Positions 42,716-52,882 of a stretch of 64,000 nt of DNA are shown piece after piece. A model generated the notes under the pieces. The model was not told the origin of the DNA. It was given only the letters and a program-made list of their open reading frames with translations, and ran no database searches. Origin of the DNA: Pseudomonas asiatica. GTDB taxonomy: Bacteria; Pseudomonadota; Gammaproteobacteria; Pseudomonadales; Pseudomonadaceae. The stretch covers positions 4,552,501 to 4,616,500 of the forward strand of contig NZ_CP157874.1 in the NCBI RefSeq assembly GCF_040214835.1, in the 5' to 3' direction. Position 1 is the stretch's first letter; every line of letters starts with the position of its first letter. Position numbers and translations under genes: made by a program.

Positions 42716-43201
42716 ATGATCGCTCGCACCCGCCCGCTGCTGCTCGCCACCTTGATGGCATGGCTGGCACTGCTGGCGGGCTGCGCCAGCTGGGGCAGTG
42801 ACGACTGGCGCGAACCCGAGGTGCACCTGGTCGAGGTGGAGACGGTCAAGGCCAGGTTGCTGGAGCAGGAGTTCGTGCTGCATCTGCGAATCGACAACCC
42901 CAATGACAGCCGCCTGTTCATCCGCAACCTGTCGTATGCCATACGCCTCAACGACCTGTTGCTGGTGCAGGATGAAACCAGCGTGTGGCGTAGTGTCGGC
43001 GGGCATGCCCAGCGTACTTTCAAGATCACCGCGCGGACCAACCTGTGGCAGCACCTGAAACCACTGGCCAAGCTGCTGAAAAGCGAACAACCGCTGCACT
43101 ACAGCCTGCAGGGCGAGCTGGCGACCGGGTTGCTCATCCATCGGGACCTGCACTTGTCGCGCAGTGGTGAGATAATCCCCGGTGATTACAAACCGGAGTA
43201 A
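42716..43201 (+). CDS. LEA14-type (LEA_2) lipoprotein
   Basis: 161 aa. Signal with lipobox ALLAGC (Cys about 23), then a WHy/LEA_2 beta-sandwich: [40 protein letters not shown], and the charged loop of [12 protein letters not shown]. Such bacterial LEA14 proteins are envelope lipoproteins that may protect against desiccation or help assembly; function here is unknown. Two bases after ychJ and seven bases before the His-rich SEC-C gene. Confidence 0.82.
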   Translation: MIARTRPLLLATLMAWLALLAGCASWGSDDWREPEVHLVEVETVKARLLEQEFVLHLRIDNPNDSRLFIRNLSYAIRLNDLLLVQDETSVWRSVGGHAQRTFKITARTNLWQHLKPLAKLLKSEQPLHYSLQGELATGLLIHRDLHLSRSGEIIPGDYKPE

Positions 43202-43208
43202 CCCTGCA

Positions 43209-43406
43209 ATGTCCCAGCAACCCCACGTTCATGGCCCTGACTGCAACCACGATCATGATCACCACCACGATCATGGCCATGTACACGGCCCGCACTGCAA
43301 CCACGGCCACCAGGAGCCGGTACGCAACGCCCTGAAGGACGTTGGCCGTAACGACCCGTGCCCGTGCGGTAGCCAGAAAAAGTTCAAGAAGTGCCACGGC
43401 GCCTGA
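43209..43406 (+). CDS. Histidine-rich SEC-C zinc-binding protein
   Basis: 65 aa. The first half is strongly His/Asp-rich (for example [14 protein letters not shown]), and the C-terminal half ends in a perfect SEC-C motif [18 protein letters not shown]. Cys and His residues together suggest binding of zinc, nickel or cobalt. No membrane helix. The start ATG follows GGAG at some distance. Last gene in the four-gene operon. It could be a small metal store or chaperone; no family-based function is known. Confidence 0.8.
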   Translation: MSQQPHVHGPDCNHDHDHHHDHGHVHGPHCNHGHQEPVRNALKDVGRNDPCPCGSQKKFKKCHGA

Positions 43407-43460
43407 CCTGAACAGCACTTGCGCGTCCCTGCCGCGGGCCGCGCAGTGGGTAGCCGGGGC

Positions 43461-44657
43461 CTAGCTGGCCCTGGCAGGCCCTGAAACCTTGCGCTGCAGC
43501 ACCCCTGCGGTGGCCATGAGCAGCACGATGCACAGGGCCATGCAGATGGCATTGGTGCCATCCCAACCGACCGTGCCCAGCAACAGCGACGGGCTGAATG
43601 CGCCAATGGTCGCGAACACCGCAATGGCCAGATCGTTCTTCCCCTGCATCTGCATCGCTGCCGGGCTGTTTTGCAGCGTCTGCGCCAACAGCGCCCCACC
43701 GCCCACGTAGGTCAGGTTCCAACCCAGGCCCAGGGCTATCAGTGACAAGGTCATCATCGCGTAGCTGTGCGACCACATGTTCATGGCCGTGCAACCGATC
43801 AGCAGGCCCAGGCCGAGACAGATGGTGGCCCTGATGCCGAGTTTGTGGATGATGGCGCCGGTGAAGAACGACGGCGCAAACATGGCAATCACATGCCATT
43901 GAATCGCCAGGCGAACGTCGGAAAAGTCCTCATGCATGTGTTTCATGTGCATGGACGCCTGGATCATCAGCAAATTCATGATCCCATAGCCCAGCGCGGC
44001 CACTGCCATGGCCACGGCAACCACCGGGCTCAGCGGCTCGGCGGTCGTGCCAGCCGGTTTCGCTGCACGGTCGTTACTGGCGGTGCCGGTATCGCCGGGC
44101 AGGCAGGCCGCTGTCAGCAACGACATCACCGCCAGGCCGACAAAAGCGGCGTAGCACAGCGAAAACAGCGGATACCCACCAACGTCCCTCAGCCACTCGG
44201 TGAGCGCCGGCCCGACCACGGCAGCGATCACCCCACCGGCCACCACCAGGGAAAGCGCCTTGGGCTTCAGGTTCTGAGCCAGATTGTCGGTGGCCGCGAA
44301 GCGATTGAAGTTGGCAAACGCAATGTAGATGCCCAACGCCGAATGGCTGATCACCAGCGTCGGGAAGTGCTGGTACTGCACAGCCAGGTAACCACTGATG
44401 CCAGACACCGCCAAAGGGATCGAGCCCAGCATGAAGGCGCGCTTGCGCCCAATACGGCTCATCAGCCTGGAGACCGGATAGGTGGCCAGCATCAGGCAGA
44501 GGAACTGGAAACCATAGGGCACGGTGGACCACGTGGCGGCAGGCGCCAGCGCCGCCCCGACAATGGCCGCCATGGTCACGGACATGACCGCAGTCGTCAG
44601 GTTGATCGATTGCGCAGTGAAATACAGGTACGTGCGCCGCGGAAGTGTGCTCGACAT
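43461..44657 (-). CDS. Major facilitator superfamily transporter
   Basis: 398 aa, about 12 transmembrane helices. Between helices 2 and 3 it has RLMSRIGRKRAFMLGSIPLA, which is the MFS signature G-x-x-x-D/R-R-x-G-R-K/R in a slightly altered form. A His/Met-rich segment (MIQASMHMKHMHEDFSD) lies near the middle. The family is wide (drug or metabolite efflux); substrate unknown. Divergent from a MocR-type regulator across 155 bp, suggesting joint control. Confidence 0.88.
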   Translation of the reverse strand: MSSTLPRRTYLYFTAQSINLTTAVMSVTMAAIVGAALAPAATWSTVPYGFQFLCLMLATYPVSRLMSRIGRKRAFMLGSIPLAVSGISGYLAVQYQHFPTLVISHSALGIYIAFANFNRFAATDNLAQNLKPKALSLVVAGGVIAAVVGPALTEWLRDVGGYPLFSLCYAAFVGLAVMSLLTAACLPGDTGTASNDRAAKPAGTTAEPLSPVVAVAMAVAALGYGIMNLLMIQASMHMKHMHEDFSDVRLAIQWHVIAMFAPSFFTGAIIHKLGIRATICLGLGLLIGCTAMNMWSHSYAMMTLSLIALGLGWNLTYVGGGALLAQTLQNSPAAMQMQGKNDLAIAVFATIGAFSPSLLLGTVGWDGTNAICMALCIVLLMATAGVLQRKVSGPARAS

Positions 44658-44774
44658 AGCGTGTGCTCACGGTTGGTGGACGGGTCGATTTCGGTATTGG
44701 GAAAGATGCCGACAGGTGCATGGTCGCATCTGCCACGCCCTGAAATTCGAACAGTCGACGCGCTTTCCGGTTAA

Positions 44775-44798
44775 CTGTTAGGCTGCTTTTTCTAACAG
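44775..44798. promoter_or_regulatory. Inverted repeat in the MFS/MocR divergent promoter
   Basis: CTGTTAG and CTAACAG form a 7-bp inverted repeat with a 10-base spacer, fourteen bases upstream of the MocR start. It could be the site at which MocR represses itself and controls the transporter. Confidence 0.4.
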
Positions 44799-44812
44799 CT
44801 GCTGGACCCGCC

Positions 44813-46153
44813 ATGCGCCCGCACAGCCTTCATGACCAGTTGAAACAGCGCCTCGAAGCCGGCGAATGGCTGCCCGGCCAGCGCATGCCGTCCATCCGCA
44901 AGCTGACGGCGGCGGCTGGCTGCAGCTACCACGATGTCGTCTCCAGCTATGCCCGGCTGGTCAGCGAAGGTGTGTTGACCGCCATTCCCGGCCGCGGCTA
45001 CTTCGTCGCCAGCCACACACGGCAAACCAGTGCGGTGGATGCGCCCGCAGGCATGGCCGGCGACCCGCTGTTCAAGCTGCTGCAGGGGGGCCAGCACTAC
45101 ATCAAACTGGGCAGCGGCTGGCTGCCACCCGCCTGGCGTGACACCGAGCTGCTGGCCAAGGCGATTCGGCGCACGGCGCGGCTGGAGCAGAGTTCGCTGG
45201 CGGAATATGGCGACATCCAGGGCTACCTGCCCATGCGCAAACAGCTGTGCGTGCACCTGAAACGCCTGACCCGTGTCGATGCCCGGCCAAGCCAGTTGCT
45301 GACTACGCTGGGCGCCACACAAGCGCTGGACCTGGTGGCGCGGTTGTTGATCAAGCCAGGCGATCACGTGTTCGTCGACGAGCCCGGCAACGGCAACCTG
45401 ATCAAACTGATCCAGTTGGCCGGCGGCCACGTGGTCGGGGTGCGCCGAACCCAGGACGGACCAAGCGTGGAAGACATGCAGGAGCACCTGGCCAGGCACA
45501 AGGTCAAGGCGTTCTTCTGCAACAGCACCTTCCACAACCCGACCGGCGGCAACATCAGTCCGCACAATGCCTTCAGCGTCCTGCGCCTGGCGGTGGAACA
45601 CGACTTCTTCGTGGTCGAGGACGATGTCTACGGCGACTTCAGCCCGGGTGTGCGCCAGACCTTTGCCGAACTGGACAACCTTGAGCGGGTCATCTACATC
45701 GGCAGCTTCTCGAAATGCCTGTCCGCTTCATTGCGCGTGGGCTACATCGCCTGCTCGGCAGAGCTGATAGAGCCGCTGACGCGCCTGAAGCTGCTGACCT
45801 GCGTGGCGGTGCCGGCGTTTTGCGAACGCTTCGTCAACACCATCTTGTCCGACGGCACCTATGCCCGGCACATGCAAGACCTGCAGCAGCGCCTGATCCG
45901 GCAGCAGGCGCAGACCCAGCAGTTGTTGCGGGCGCGTGGCTGGCAGTTCGACATAACGCCCCAAGGCGGCATGTTCCTGTGGGTCTACCACCCCGAACTG
46001 GCCGACCTGCAGCCTTTCATGCGTCGCCTGGAACAGCACAAGGTGCTATTGATGCCAGGCTCGGCCTTCGCCGTCAGCCGTGACTATCAACGCCTTGCTC
46101 GCATCAATTGCACGCACTTTTCCGACGCCGTGGCCGAACATTTCAAGGTTTGA
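44813..46153 (+). CDS. MocR-type regulator (GntR HTH plus aminotransferase domain)
   Basis: 446 aa. N-terminal GntR winged helix ([40 protein letters not shown]) is joined to a class I aminotransferase-like domain. The PLP lysine K301 is in [20 protein letters not shown]. The family senses PLP-related or amino-acid ligands and controls adjacent genes; GabR, PdxR and TauR are examples. The arrangement next to a divergent MFS gene suggests regulation of transport. No strong ribosome binding site. Confidence 0.92.
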   Translation: MRPHSLHDQLKQRLEAGEWLPGQRMPSIRKLTAAAGCSYHDVVSSYARLVSEGVLTAIPGRGYFVASHTRQTSAVDAPAGMAGDPLFKLLQGGQHYIKLGSGWLPPAWRDTELLAKAIRRTARLEQSSLAEYGDIQGYLPMRKQLCVHLKRLTRVDARPSQLLTTLGATQALDLVARLLIKPGDHVFVDEPGNGNLIKLIQLAGGHVVGVRRTQDGPSVEDMQEHLARHKVKAFFCNSTFHNPTGGNISPHNAFSVLRLAVEHDFFVVEDDVYGDFSPGVRQTFAELDNLERVIYIGSFSKCLSASLRVGYIACSAELIEPLTRLKLLTCVAVPAFCERFVNTILSDGTYARHMQDLQQRLIRQQAQTQQLLRARGWQFDITPQGGMFLWVYHPELADLQPFMRRLEQHKVLLMPGSAFAVSRDYQRLARINCTHFSDAVAEHFKV

Positions 46154-46256
46154 GTCGACACTGGCAAATAAAGCGCCCAGGGACCTTGCACGGCGCCTGC
46201 GCGCTCACTACCTTAGCGCCTTTCGAAACCCGCCACGCCTTGCAGGAGCCCTTGTC

Positions 46257-48698
46257 ATGGCCGCCTCCGCCTTTCCTCCATTCCGCCCGCGGTTCGCAAC
46301 CGCTGCCACGCTGCTCGGCATGCTCGGGCTGGCCGGCTGCCAGACGGGCGGCTACCAGGGCAGCGTGCCACCGACCAGCGGCGTGCAGCCGCTCAAGGGC
46401 CTGGCGCAGAACGTCTCGGTACGGCGCAACGCAATGGGCGCACCACTGATCGAAAGCAGCAGCTTCCATGACGCCCTGTTCAGCCTGGGCTATGTGCATG
46501 CCGGCGACCGCATCGAGCAGATGGTCGCCATGCGCCTGCTGGCCCAGGGCCGCCTGGCAGAACTGGCCGGCAGCGACGCGCTGGACATCGACCGCCTGAT
46601 GCGCGCGGCCAACCTCAAGCAGAGCGCCGCCCAGCAGTACGCCGACGCCTCGCCAAGGCTCAAGCGCTTCTTCGAAGTGTATGCACGAGGGGTCAACGCT
46701 TACCTGTTCCGCTACCGCGACAAGCTGCCCGCCGGCCTGGCCAGCAGTGGCTACCGCCCCGAATACTGGAAGCCCGAAGACTCGGCACTGATCTTCAGCC
46801 TGTATGCATTCAGCCAGTCGGTGAACCTGCAGGAAGAACTGAGCGCCCTGACCCTGGCGCAGAAAGCCGGCAGCGACAAGCTGGCCTGGCTGCTGCCCGG
46901 TGCCCCGGACGAGCCGTTGGCCGAAGCCGAAGTAGACAAGCTCAAGGGCCTGAACCTGGCCAGCCAGTTGCCGGGGCTGCCGGCCCTGGCAGCTGCCAGC
47001 CAGAAACTGGCCGACCTCGACCTTCTGGGTAGCCCGGGCTCGGCCAACCTGGCCCTGGCGCCGCAGCGCAGCCGCAGCGGCAAGAGCCTGCTGGCCAGCG
47101 ACAGCCGAGCCGCCTGGGCCCTGAGCCCGGTACAGATCCACACCGGCAAGTACCAGGTCGCCGGCCTGTCGTTGCCCGGCCTGCCGATCGTGCTGGCCGG
47201 CTACAACGGCAAGCTGGCCTGGAGCAGCAGCGCGGTCATGGCCGACAACCAGGACCTGTACCTGGAGCAACTGCGCCACCAGGGCAGCCAGCTGAGCTAC
47301 CTGGCCGACGGCAAATGGCTGCCGGCCCGCGCCCGTAGCGAAACCTTCTTCGTCCGCGGCCAGCGCCCGCTGCGCGAGGTGATGTACGACACCCGCCACG
47401 GCACCCTGCTGGCCCAGCCAGGCAATGCCAGCCTGGGCCTGGCGCTGAACCTGCCACAGTTCAAGAGCGACCGCAGCCTGGATGCACTTTTCGACCTGAC
47501 CCGTGCCAAGAGCGTGGAGCGTGCCTTCGACAGCACCCGTGAAGTGACCGCCGCCGCCCTCAACTTCGTCTTCGCCGAACCCGAGCACATCGGCTGGCAA
47601 GTCAGTGGCCGCTACCCCAACCGCCGCGAAGGCCAGGGCCTGCTGCCCTCGCCGGGCTGGGACGGGCGCTACGACTGGGACGGCTATGCCGACCCGATGC
47701 TGCACCCTTACGATCAGGACCCGCCCGCCGGCTGGATCGGCCACGCCAACCAGCGCAGCCTGCCGCGTGGCTATGGCATGCAGCTGTCCAGCACCTGGTA
47801 CTACCCCGAGCGCGCCGAGCGCCTGGCCCAGCTGGCCGGCAATGGCCGCCACGACAGCCGCAGCCTGATGGCCCTGCAGAACGACCAGAGCACACTGCTG
47901 GCCGACAAGCTCAAGCAGATGTTCGACGCCCCGGGCATGGCCCAGCCGCTCAAGCAGGCGATCGACGCCCTGCCCGCCGCACAGCGCGACAAGGCCAGCG
48001 ACGCGCTGGCCCGGCTCAAGGCCTTCGATGGGCGCCTGAGCCCGGTATCGGCCGATGCCGCACTGTACGAACTGTTCCTCCAGGAAGTGGCCCGGCAAAC
48101 CTTCCTCGACGACCTGGGCCCGGAATCCGGCCCGGCCTGGCAGGCTTTCGTCAGCAATGCGAGGTTGTCGTTCTCGGCGCAGGCCGACCACCTGCTGGGC
48201 CGCGACGACAGCCCGTTCTGGGATGACCGCAGCACGCCGCAGACAGAAGACAAGCCGGCCATTCTCGCCCGCAGCCTGGCTGGCGCGGTGGATGCCGGCA
48301 CCGCGCAACTGGGCGCCGACCGCCGCGCCTGGCAGTGGGGCAAGCTGCACCAATACCGCTGGCCTGCACCGGCCTACCATGGTCTGGGCGACGCCCTCGG
48401 CCGCTCGCCGCTGGCTGCCGGTGGCGACTTCACCACCCTGGCCCTGACGCCATACGCCTGGGGTAGCGGCTTCGACACCCGCCTGCCGGCCTCGGCGCGG
48501 ATGATCGTCGACTTCGGCCAGGCCGAGCCATTGCAGGTGCTGACCAGCAGCGGGCAATCCGGCAACCCGGCCAGCACGCATTACAGCGACGGGCTGGATG
48601 CCTGGTTCAAAGGGCGCTTCATGAGCCTGCCACTACAGCAGCAGAACTTCGGGCGGGCGTATGGCAACCAGCGTTTGACGTTGGTGCCTGGGAAATAA
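46257..48698 (+). CDS. Penicillin-acylase-family Ntn hydrolase, lipoprotein form
   Basis: 813 aa. N-terminal signal with lipobox LGLAGC (Cys28). The presumed autocatalytic nucleophile Ser262 ([20 protein letters not shown]) begins the beta chain; the family usually has S-N-x-W there, so the next residues are altered. [20 protein letters not shown] in the alpha part matches the family, as does [20 protein letters not shown]. Relatives cleave acyl-homoserine lactones or penicillin; the substrate is unknown. ATG 46257 has GGAG upstream; the frame is open from 46080. Located 103 bp after the MocR gene, in the same direction. Confidence 0.87.
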   Translation: MAASAFPPFRPRFATAATLLGMLGLAGCQTGGYQGSVPPTSGVQPLKGLAQNVSVRRNAMGAPLIESSSFHDALFSLGYVHAGDRIEQMVAMRLLAQGRLAELAGSDALDIDRLMRAANLKQSAAQQYADASPRLKRFFEVYARGVNAYLFRYRDKLPAGLASSGYRPEYWKPEDSALIFSLYAFSQSVNLQEELSALTLAQKAGSDKLAWLLPGAPDEPLAEAEVDKLKGLNLASQLPGLPALAAASQKLADLDLLGSPGSANLALAPQRSRSGKSLLASDSRAAWALSPVQIHTGKYQVAGLSLPGLPIVLAGYNGKLAWSSSAVMADNQDLYLEQLRHQGSQLSYLADGKWLPARARSETFFVRGQRPLREVMYDTRHGTLLAQPGNASLGLALNLPQFKSDRSLDALFDLTRAKSVERAFDSTREVTAAALNFVFAEPEHIGWQVSGRYPNRREGQGLLPSPGWDGRYDWDGYADPMLHPYDQDPPAGWIGHANQRSLPRGYGMQLSSTWYYPERAERLAQLAGNGRHDSRSLMALQNDQSTLLADKLKQMFDAPGMAQPLKQAIDALPAAQRDKASDALARLKAFDGRLSPVSADAALYELFLQEVARQTFLDDLGPESGPAWQAFVSNARLSFSAQADHLLGRDDSPFWDDRSTPQTEDKPAILARSLAGAVDAGTAQLGADRRAWQWGKLHQYRWPAPAYHGLGDALGRSPLAAGGDFTTLALTPYAWGSGFDTRLPASARMIVDFGQAEPLQVLTSSGQSGNPASTHYSDGLDAWFKGRFMSLPLQQQNFGRAYGNQRLTLVPGK

Positions 48699-48713
48699 AC
48701 AATGGCGCCTTTG

Positions 48714-48735
48714 TTGGGGCCACTTTGTGCCCCAA
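48714..48735. terminator. Hairpin after the acylase gene
   Basis: TTGGGGC / GCCCCAA, a 7-bp stem with 8-base loop, 15 bases after the stop. No T-run, so a weak or Rho-dependent terminator at most. Confidence 0.4.
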
Positions 48736-48804
48736 CCATCTCCAGTCGAACTTCCCGCACCTACCATGGTTCCTAACTGGTAACTCCAAGCCAGCGCCCA
48801 TGCC

Positions 48805-49821
48805 ATGGACCTCGTCATCGCCCGCCCCGAAGGCCTGTACTGTCCGCCCGGTGATTTCTACATCGACCCCTGGCGGCCAGTGGAGCGTGCCGTCATCACC
48901 CACGGCCACGGCGACCATGCCCGCGTCGGCAACCGCCATTACCTCACCGCCGCCCCAGGCGCCGGCATCCTGCGCAGCCGTCTGGGCCAGGACATCAACC
49001 TGCAAACCCTGCCGTACGGCGAACGCCTGCTGCACCATGGCGTAACCCTGAGCCTGCACCCGGCCGGGCATGTACTGGGCTCGGCGCAAGTGCGCCTGGA
49101 GTACCAGGGCGAGGTCTGGGTCGCCTCCGGCGACTACAAAGTGGAACCCGACGGCACCTGCACGCCGTTCGAACCGGTGCGCTGCCACACGTTCATCACC
49201 GAATCGACCTTCGGCCTGCCCATCTACCGTTGGCCCAGCCAGGGCGAGATCTTCACCGGCATCAATAACTGGTGGCGCGCCAATAGCGAACAGGGCAAAG
49301 CCAGCGTGCTGTTCTGCTATGCCTTCGGCAAGGCCCAGCGAATCCTCCACGGGCTGGACGCCAACATTGGTCCTGTCCTCGTGCATGGCGCTGTCGAACC
49401 ACTCAACCGGGTGTACCGGGACGCTGGCGTCTACCTTCCGCAAACCCGCTATGTGGGCGATATCCCACGCAACGACCCGCTGCTGCGCCAGGCACTGGTC
49501 CTGGCACCGCCTTCGGCGGGTGGCAGCAGCTGGATGCGCCGTTTCGGCGACTACAGCGATGCCTTTGCCAGTGGCTGGATGCTGTTGCGCGGCACCCGCC
49601 GCCGGCGCGGGGTAGACCGAGGTTTCGTGCTCTCGGACCATGCCGATTGGCCGGGGTTGCTCTGGGCCATCGGCCAGACTGGCGCAGAACGCGTGATGGT
49701 CACCCATGGCTCAGTCAATGTGCTGGTGCGCTACCTCATCGAACAAGGCCTCGATGCCCGCGCCTTCGTGACCGAGTACGGCGAGGAAGATGACGTGGTA
49801 GCCGCGGAGCCAGACGCATGA
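48805..49821 (+). CDS. Ligase-associated DNA damage response exonuclease
   Basis: 338 aa, metallo-beta-lactamase fold of the beta-CASP/SNM1 type. The zinc motif is THGHGDHAR (HxHxDH); HPAGHVLGSAQVRLEY and SGDYKVEPDG follow, and ESTFGLP and the C-terminal SDHADWPGLL and THG complete the family motifs. In cassettes with the ATP-dependent ligase it is thought to process DNA ends. Four-base ATGA overlap with the ligase gene; the ribosome binding site is weak. Confidence 0.93.
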   Translation: MDLVIARPEGLYCPPGDFYIDPWRPVERAVITHGHGDHARVGNRHYLTAAPGAGILRSRLGQDINLQTLPYGERLLHHGVTLSLHPAGHVLGSAQVRLEYQGEVWVASGDYKVEPDGTCTPFEPVRCHTFITESTFGLPIYRWPSQGEIFTGINNWWRANSEQGKASVLFCYAFGKAQRILHGLDANIGPVLVHGAVEPLNRVYRDAGVYLPQTRYVGDIPRNDPLLRQALVLAPPSAGGSSWMRRFGDYSDAFASGWMLLRGTRRRRGVDRGFVLSDHADWPGLLWAIGQTGAERVMVTHGSVNVLVRYLIEQGLDARAFVTEYGEEDDVVAAEPDA

Positions 49822-51476
49822 AGGCATTCGCCGAGCTGTACCTGAGGCTGGATGCGACCACATCCAGCACTGCAAAGCTCACGGCGCTACGCGACTATTT
49901 CAGCACCGCCCCGGCTGTGGATGCCGCCTGGGCGGTGTACTTCCTGGCAGGTGGCCGCCCCCGCCAACTGGTGCCTACACGCGTGCTGCGGGAGCTGGCC
50001 GGCAGATTGGCGGGGCTGCCTGACTGGCTGTTCGAGGAATGCTACCAGGCCGTTGGCGACCTGGCCGAAACCATTTCCCTGCTGGTACCGGAAAGCCACC
50101 ACCCTGGCGACGAGGGCCTCGCCCGCTGGGTCGAAGCCCATCTGTTGCCATTGCGTGGCCTGCCGGTCGAGGAGATCCAGCAACGCCTGCCGCCTCTTTG
50201 GGCCCAGTTGGACCGCCCCAGCCTGATGCTTTGCCTGAAACTCATCACTGGCAGCTTTCGCGTGGGGGTATCGAAGCTGTTGGTCACTCGCGCCCTCGCG
50301 CAACTGGCCGGGCTGGATGCCAAACGCGTGGCCCAGCGCATGGTTGGCTACACCGACATCAGCCACCGCCCGACGGCAGCCAGCTATCAACGGCTGATAG
50401 CCCCGGAATCAGACGATGAACATAGCCAGCGTGGCGGCCAGCCCTACCCGTTTTTTCTGGCCCACCCCCTGCAGGTACCAATCGAACAGCTCGATGCACT
50501 GCTCGGGCCGCCGAGCGAATGGCAGATCGAATGGAAATGGGACGGCATTCGCGCCCAGGTGGTCAAGCGCGAAGGCCAGCTGTGGGTCTGGTCGCGCGGT
50601 GAGGAACTGGTCACCGAACGCTTCCCCGAATTGCACAGCCTGGCGCAGACGCTACCCGACGGTGTCGTGCTCGATGGCGAGATCCTGGTGTGGAAACCCG
50701 GCGGCTCAGCGGCTGAACTGGCTGTACAGCCCTTTGCCATGTTGCAGCAGCGCCTGGGTCGCAAGACCTTGGGCAAGAAGCTGCTGAGCGACGCGCCGGT
50801 CGTGCTGCAGGCCTACGACCTGCTGGAATGGCAAGGCGAGGACTGGCGCAGCCGGCCGCAGCATGCACGCCGCCAACAGCTGGAACACGTGCTTGAGCAG
50901 CACCCATTGGCCCCGGTGTTGCTCTCGCCTCTACTCGAAGGCCGGGACTGGGCCGACCTTGCCTGCCAGCGCGAACAGTCCCGCAGCCTGGGGGTGGAAG
51001 GGCTGATGCTGAAACAGCGCGAGGCCTTGTATGGCGTGGGGCGCACCAAGGACATGGGCACCTGGTGGAAGTGGAAGATCGACCCGTTCAGCGTCGATGC
51101 CGTGCTGATCTATGCCCAGCGCGGCCACGGCCGGCGGGCCAGCTTGTACAGCGACTACACCTTCGCCGTGTGGGACGCGCCAGCCGGTACGCCGGGGCGG
51201 GCACTGGTCCCCTTTGCCAAGGCCTATTCAGGGCTCAGTGACGAAGAGATGCGCAAGGTCGACGCCATCATCCGCAAGACCACGGTTGAAACCTTCGGGC
51301 CGGTACGCAGCGTGACGCCGACGCTGGTGTTCGAGCTTGGCTTCGAGGGCATCGCGCTGTCGAGGAGGCACAAGAGCGGCATTGCCGTGCGCTTTCCACG
51401 GATGCTGCGCTGGCGGCTGGACAAGCCAGTGGAAGAAGCGGATGACCTGGCTACATTGCAGGCGCTGCTGGCCTGA
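49818..51476 (+). CDS. ATP-dependent DNA ligase (cisplatin damage response type)
   Basis: 552 aa, LigB/Lig-B-like bacterial ATP-dependent ligase. An N-terminal DNA-binding domain (about 1-210) precedes the nucleotidyltransferase domain with adenylation motif I K240-W-D-G, motif RGEELVTERFPEL, and motif IV VEGLMLKQREALYGVGR, then the OB fold with KWKIDPFSVDAVLIYAQRGH. It seals DNA nicks with ATP, unlike the essential NAD-dependent LigA. It lies with nuclease and helicase genes of the same repair set. Starts inside the exonuclease stop (ATGA). Confidence 0.95.
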   Translation: MKAFAELYLRLDATTSSTAKLTALRDYFSTAPAVDAAWAVYFLAGGRPRQLVPTRVLRELAGRLAGLPDWLFEECYQAVGDLAETISLLVPESHHPGDEGLARWVEAHLLPLRGLPVEEIQQRLPPLWAQLDRPSLMLCLKLITGSFRVGVSKLLVTRALAQLAGLDAKRVAQRMVGYTDISHRPTAASYQRLIAPESDDEHSQRGGQPYPFFLAHPLQVPIEQLDALLGPPSEWQIEWKWDGIRAQVVKREGQLWVWSRGEELVTERFPELHSLAQTLPDGVVLDGEILVWKPGGSAAELAVQPFAMLQQRLGRKTLGKKLLSDAPVVLQAYDLLEWQGEDWRSRPQHARRQQLEHVLEQHPLAPVLLSPLLEGRDWADLACQREQSRSLGVEGLMLKQREALYGVGRTKDMGTWWKWKIDPFSVDAVLIYAQRGHGRRASLYSDYTFAVWDAPAGTPGRALVPFAKAYSGLSDEEMRKVDAIIRKTTVETFGPVRSVTPTLVFELGFEGIALSRRHKSGIAVRFPRMLRWRLDKPVEEADDLATLQALLA

Positions 51477-51496
51477 AACAATTTCTGGACCGTGCT

Positions 51497-51590
51497 GGCT
51501 TCTTCGCGGTTAAACCCGCTCCCACAGGTCATGCACAAAAGCTGAGTTTTGTACGATCCCTGTGGGAGCGGGTTTACCCGCGAAGAGGCC
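51497..51590. repeat. Inverted REP pair
   Basis: Left GCTTCTTCGCGGTTAAACCC then GCTCCCACAG; one base (T for G) differs in the left copy. Right CTGTGGGAGCGGGTTTACCC then GCGAAGAGGCC. Its presence between ligase and the next gene splits the DNA-repair cassette. Confidence 0.9.
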
Positions 51591-51699
51591 AGGGCGGTGG
51601 CCAGGAGGGTACCGATGCAGGCGCAAGGCCAAAAACTGTGCTTCTATCTGTGTGCCGCCCCGTGTCGCAGACCGTTTTCGCCACGCACCCAGGACCACC

Positions 51700-52815
51700 A
51701 TGCACCATTCAACTCACGACCTGCTCTCGCCCGTTCCGGGCATTACCCGCCAGTTGCACAGCTTCCACTTCGGACCTCGCGGTGGCGGCAAAGTCTATAT
51801 CCAGGCCTCGCTGCATGCCGACGAGCTGCCCGGCATGCTGGTGGCCTGGCACCTCAAGCGCCGCCTGGGTGAACTGGAACAGCAAGGCCGCCTGCAGCGC
51901 GAGATCATCCTGGTGCCGGTGGCCAACCCGGTCGGCCTGGAACAGGTGCTGCTGGACGCGCCGCTGGGGCGTTTCGAACTGCAAAGTGGCGAGAACTTCA
52001 ACCGTAACTTCGTCGACCTTTCCGACAGCATCGGCGACCAGATCGAAGAACACCTGACCGAAGACCCGGCACACAACCTCGCACTGATCCGCGAATACCT
52101 GCGCCGGGGGCTGGACGCACACCCGGCGCGCACACCGCTGCAGGCCCAACGCCTGATACTGCAGCGCCTGGCCTGCGATGCCGACATGGTGCTGGACCTG
52201 CACTGCGACTTCGAGGCGGTCGAGCACCTGTACACCACGCCAGACGCATGGCCGCAGATCGAACCGCTGGCCCGCTACCTGGGTGCCCAGGCAAGCCTGC
52301 TGGCCACCGATTCGGGCGGGCAGTCGTTCGATGAATGCTTCAGCCTGGTGTGGTGGCAGTTGCAGCAACGCTTCGGCAAACGGTTCCCGATTCCGCTGGG
52401 CTGCTGCTCGGTCACCGTCGAGCTGCGCGGCCAGGCCGATGTCAGCCACGACCTGGCCAGCAAGGACTGCCAGGCGATTCTCGATTTCCTGACCCATGCG
52501 AGGGTCATCGAAGGCGCCAGCCCGGCCTTGCCCGACTTGCGCTGCCCGGCCACGCCGCTGGCCGCCGTCGAACCGGTGATAACGCCACTGGGCGGGCTGC
52601 TGGTGTACCACGCCCGGCCAGGCCAGCACCTGGAAGCGGGCCAGTTGATCGCTGAAGTCATCGACCCGCTCAGCGACCGGGTGACTGCCATCCACAACAG
52701 CCAGCCCGGCCTGCTGTATGCACGTAACGTACGGCGCATGGCTACCGCCGGCATGGTCATCGCCCACGTCGCAGGCGAGCAGGTGTTCCGCAGCGGCTAC
52801 CTGCTGGCAAACTGA
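51700..52815 (+). CDS. Succinylglutamate desuccinylase/aspartoacylase family (M14-like) enzyme
   Basis: 371 aa. Zinc motifs H39-x-x-E42 (HADELPGML) and the third ligand in VLDLHCDFEAVEHL fit the aspartoacylase/succinylglutamate-desuccinylase family of zinc hydrolases. NFNRNF is the substrate loop. The C-terminal half (VITPLGGLLVYHARPGQHLE, about 290-371) has a biotinyl-lipoyl-like beta region. Cytoplasmic, substrate unknown. It separates the ligase and helicase genes of the repair set but is in the same direction. The start at 51700 is preceded by AGGA. Confidence 0.85.
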   Translation: MHHSTHDLLSPVPGITRQLHSFHFGPRGGGKVYIQASLHADELPGMLVAWHLKRRLGELEQQGRLQREIILVPVANPVGLEQVLLDAPLGRFELQSGENFNRNFVDLSDSIGDQIEEHLTEDPAHNLALIREYLRRGLDAHPARTPLQAQRLILQRLACDADMVLDLHCDFEAVEHLYTTPDAWPQIEPLARYLGAQASLLATDSGGQSFDECFSLVWWQLQQRFGKRFPIPLGCCSVTVELRGQADVSHDLASKDCQAILDFLTHARVIEGASPALPDLRCPATPLAAVEPVITPLGGLLVYHARPGQHLEAGQLIAEVIDPLSDRVTAIHNSQPGLLYARNVRRMATAGMVIAHVAGEQVFRSGYLLAN

Positions 52816-52882
52816 TCCGGTAAAACCATTGCACCTGGCTGGTTGTCTGTAGAAACACAGCCACCGAAGGACCCTATGCCCC

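Noticed and set aside
46143..48581. 812-aa minus-strand frame opposite the acylase gene
   Set aside because: Low-complexity Gln/Ala/Val-rich translation with no known motif; the plus-strand frame is a convincing acylase with lipobox.
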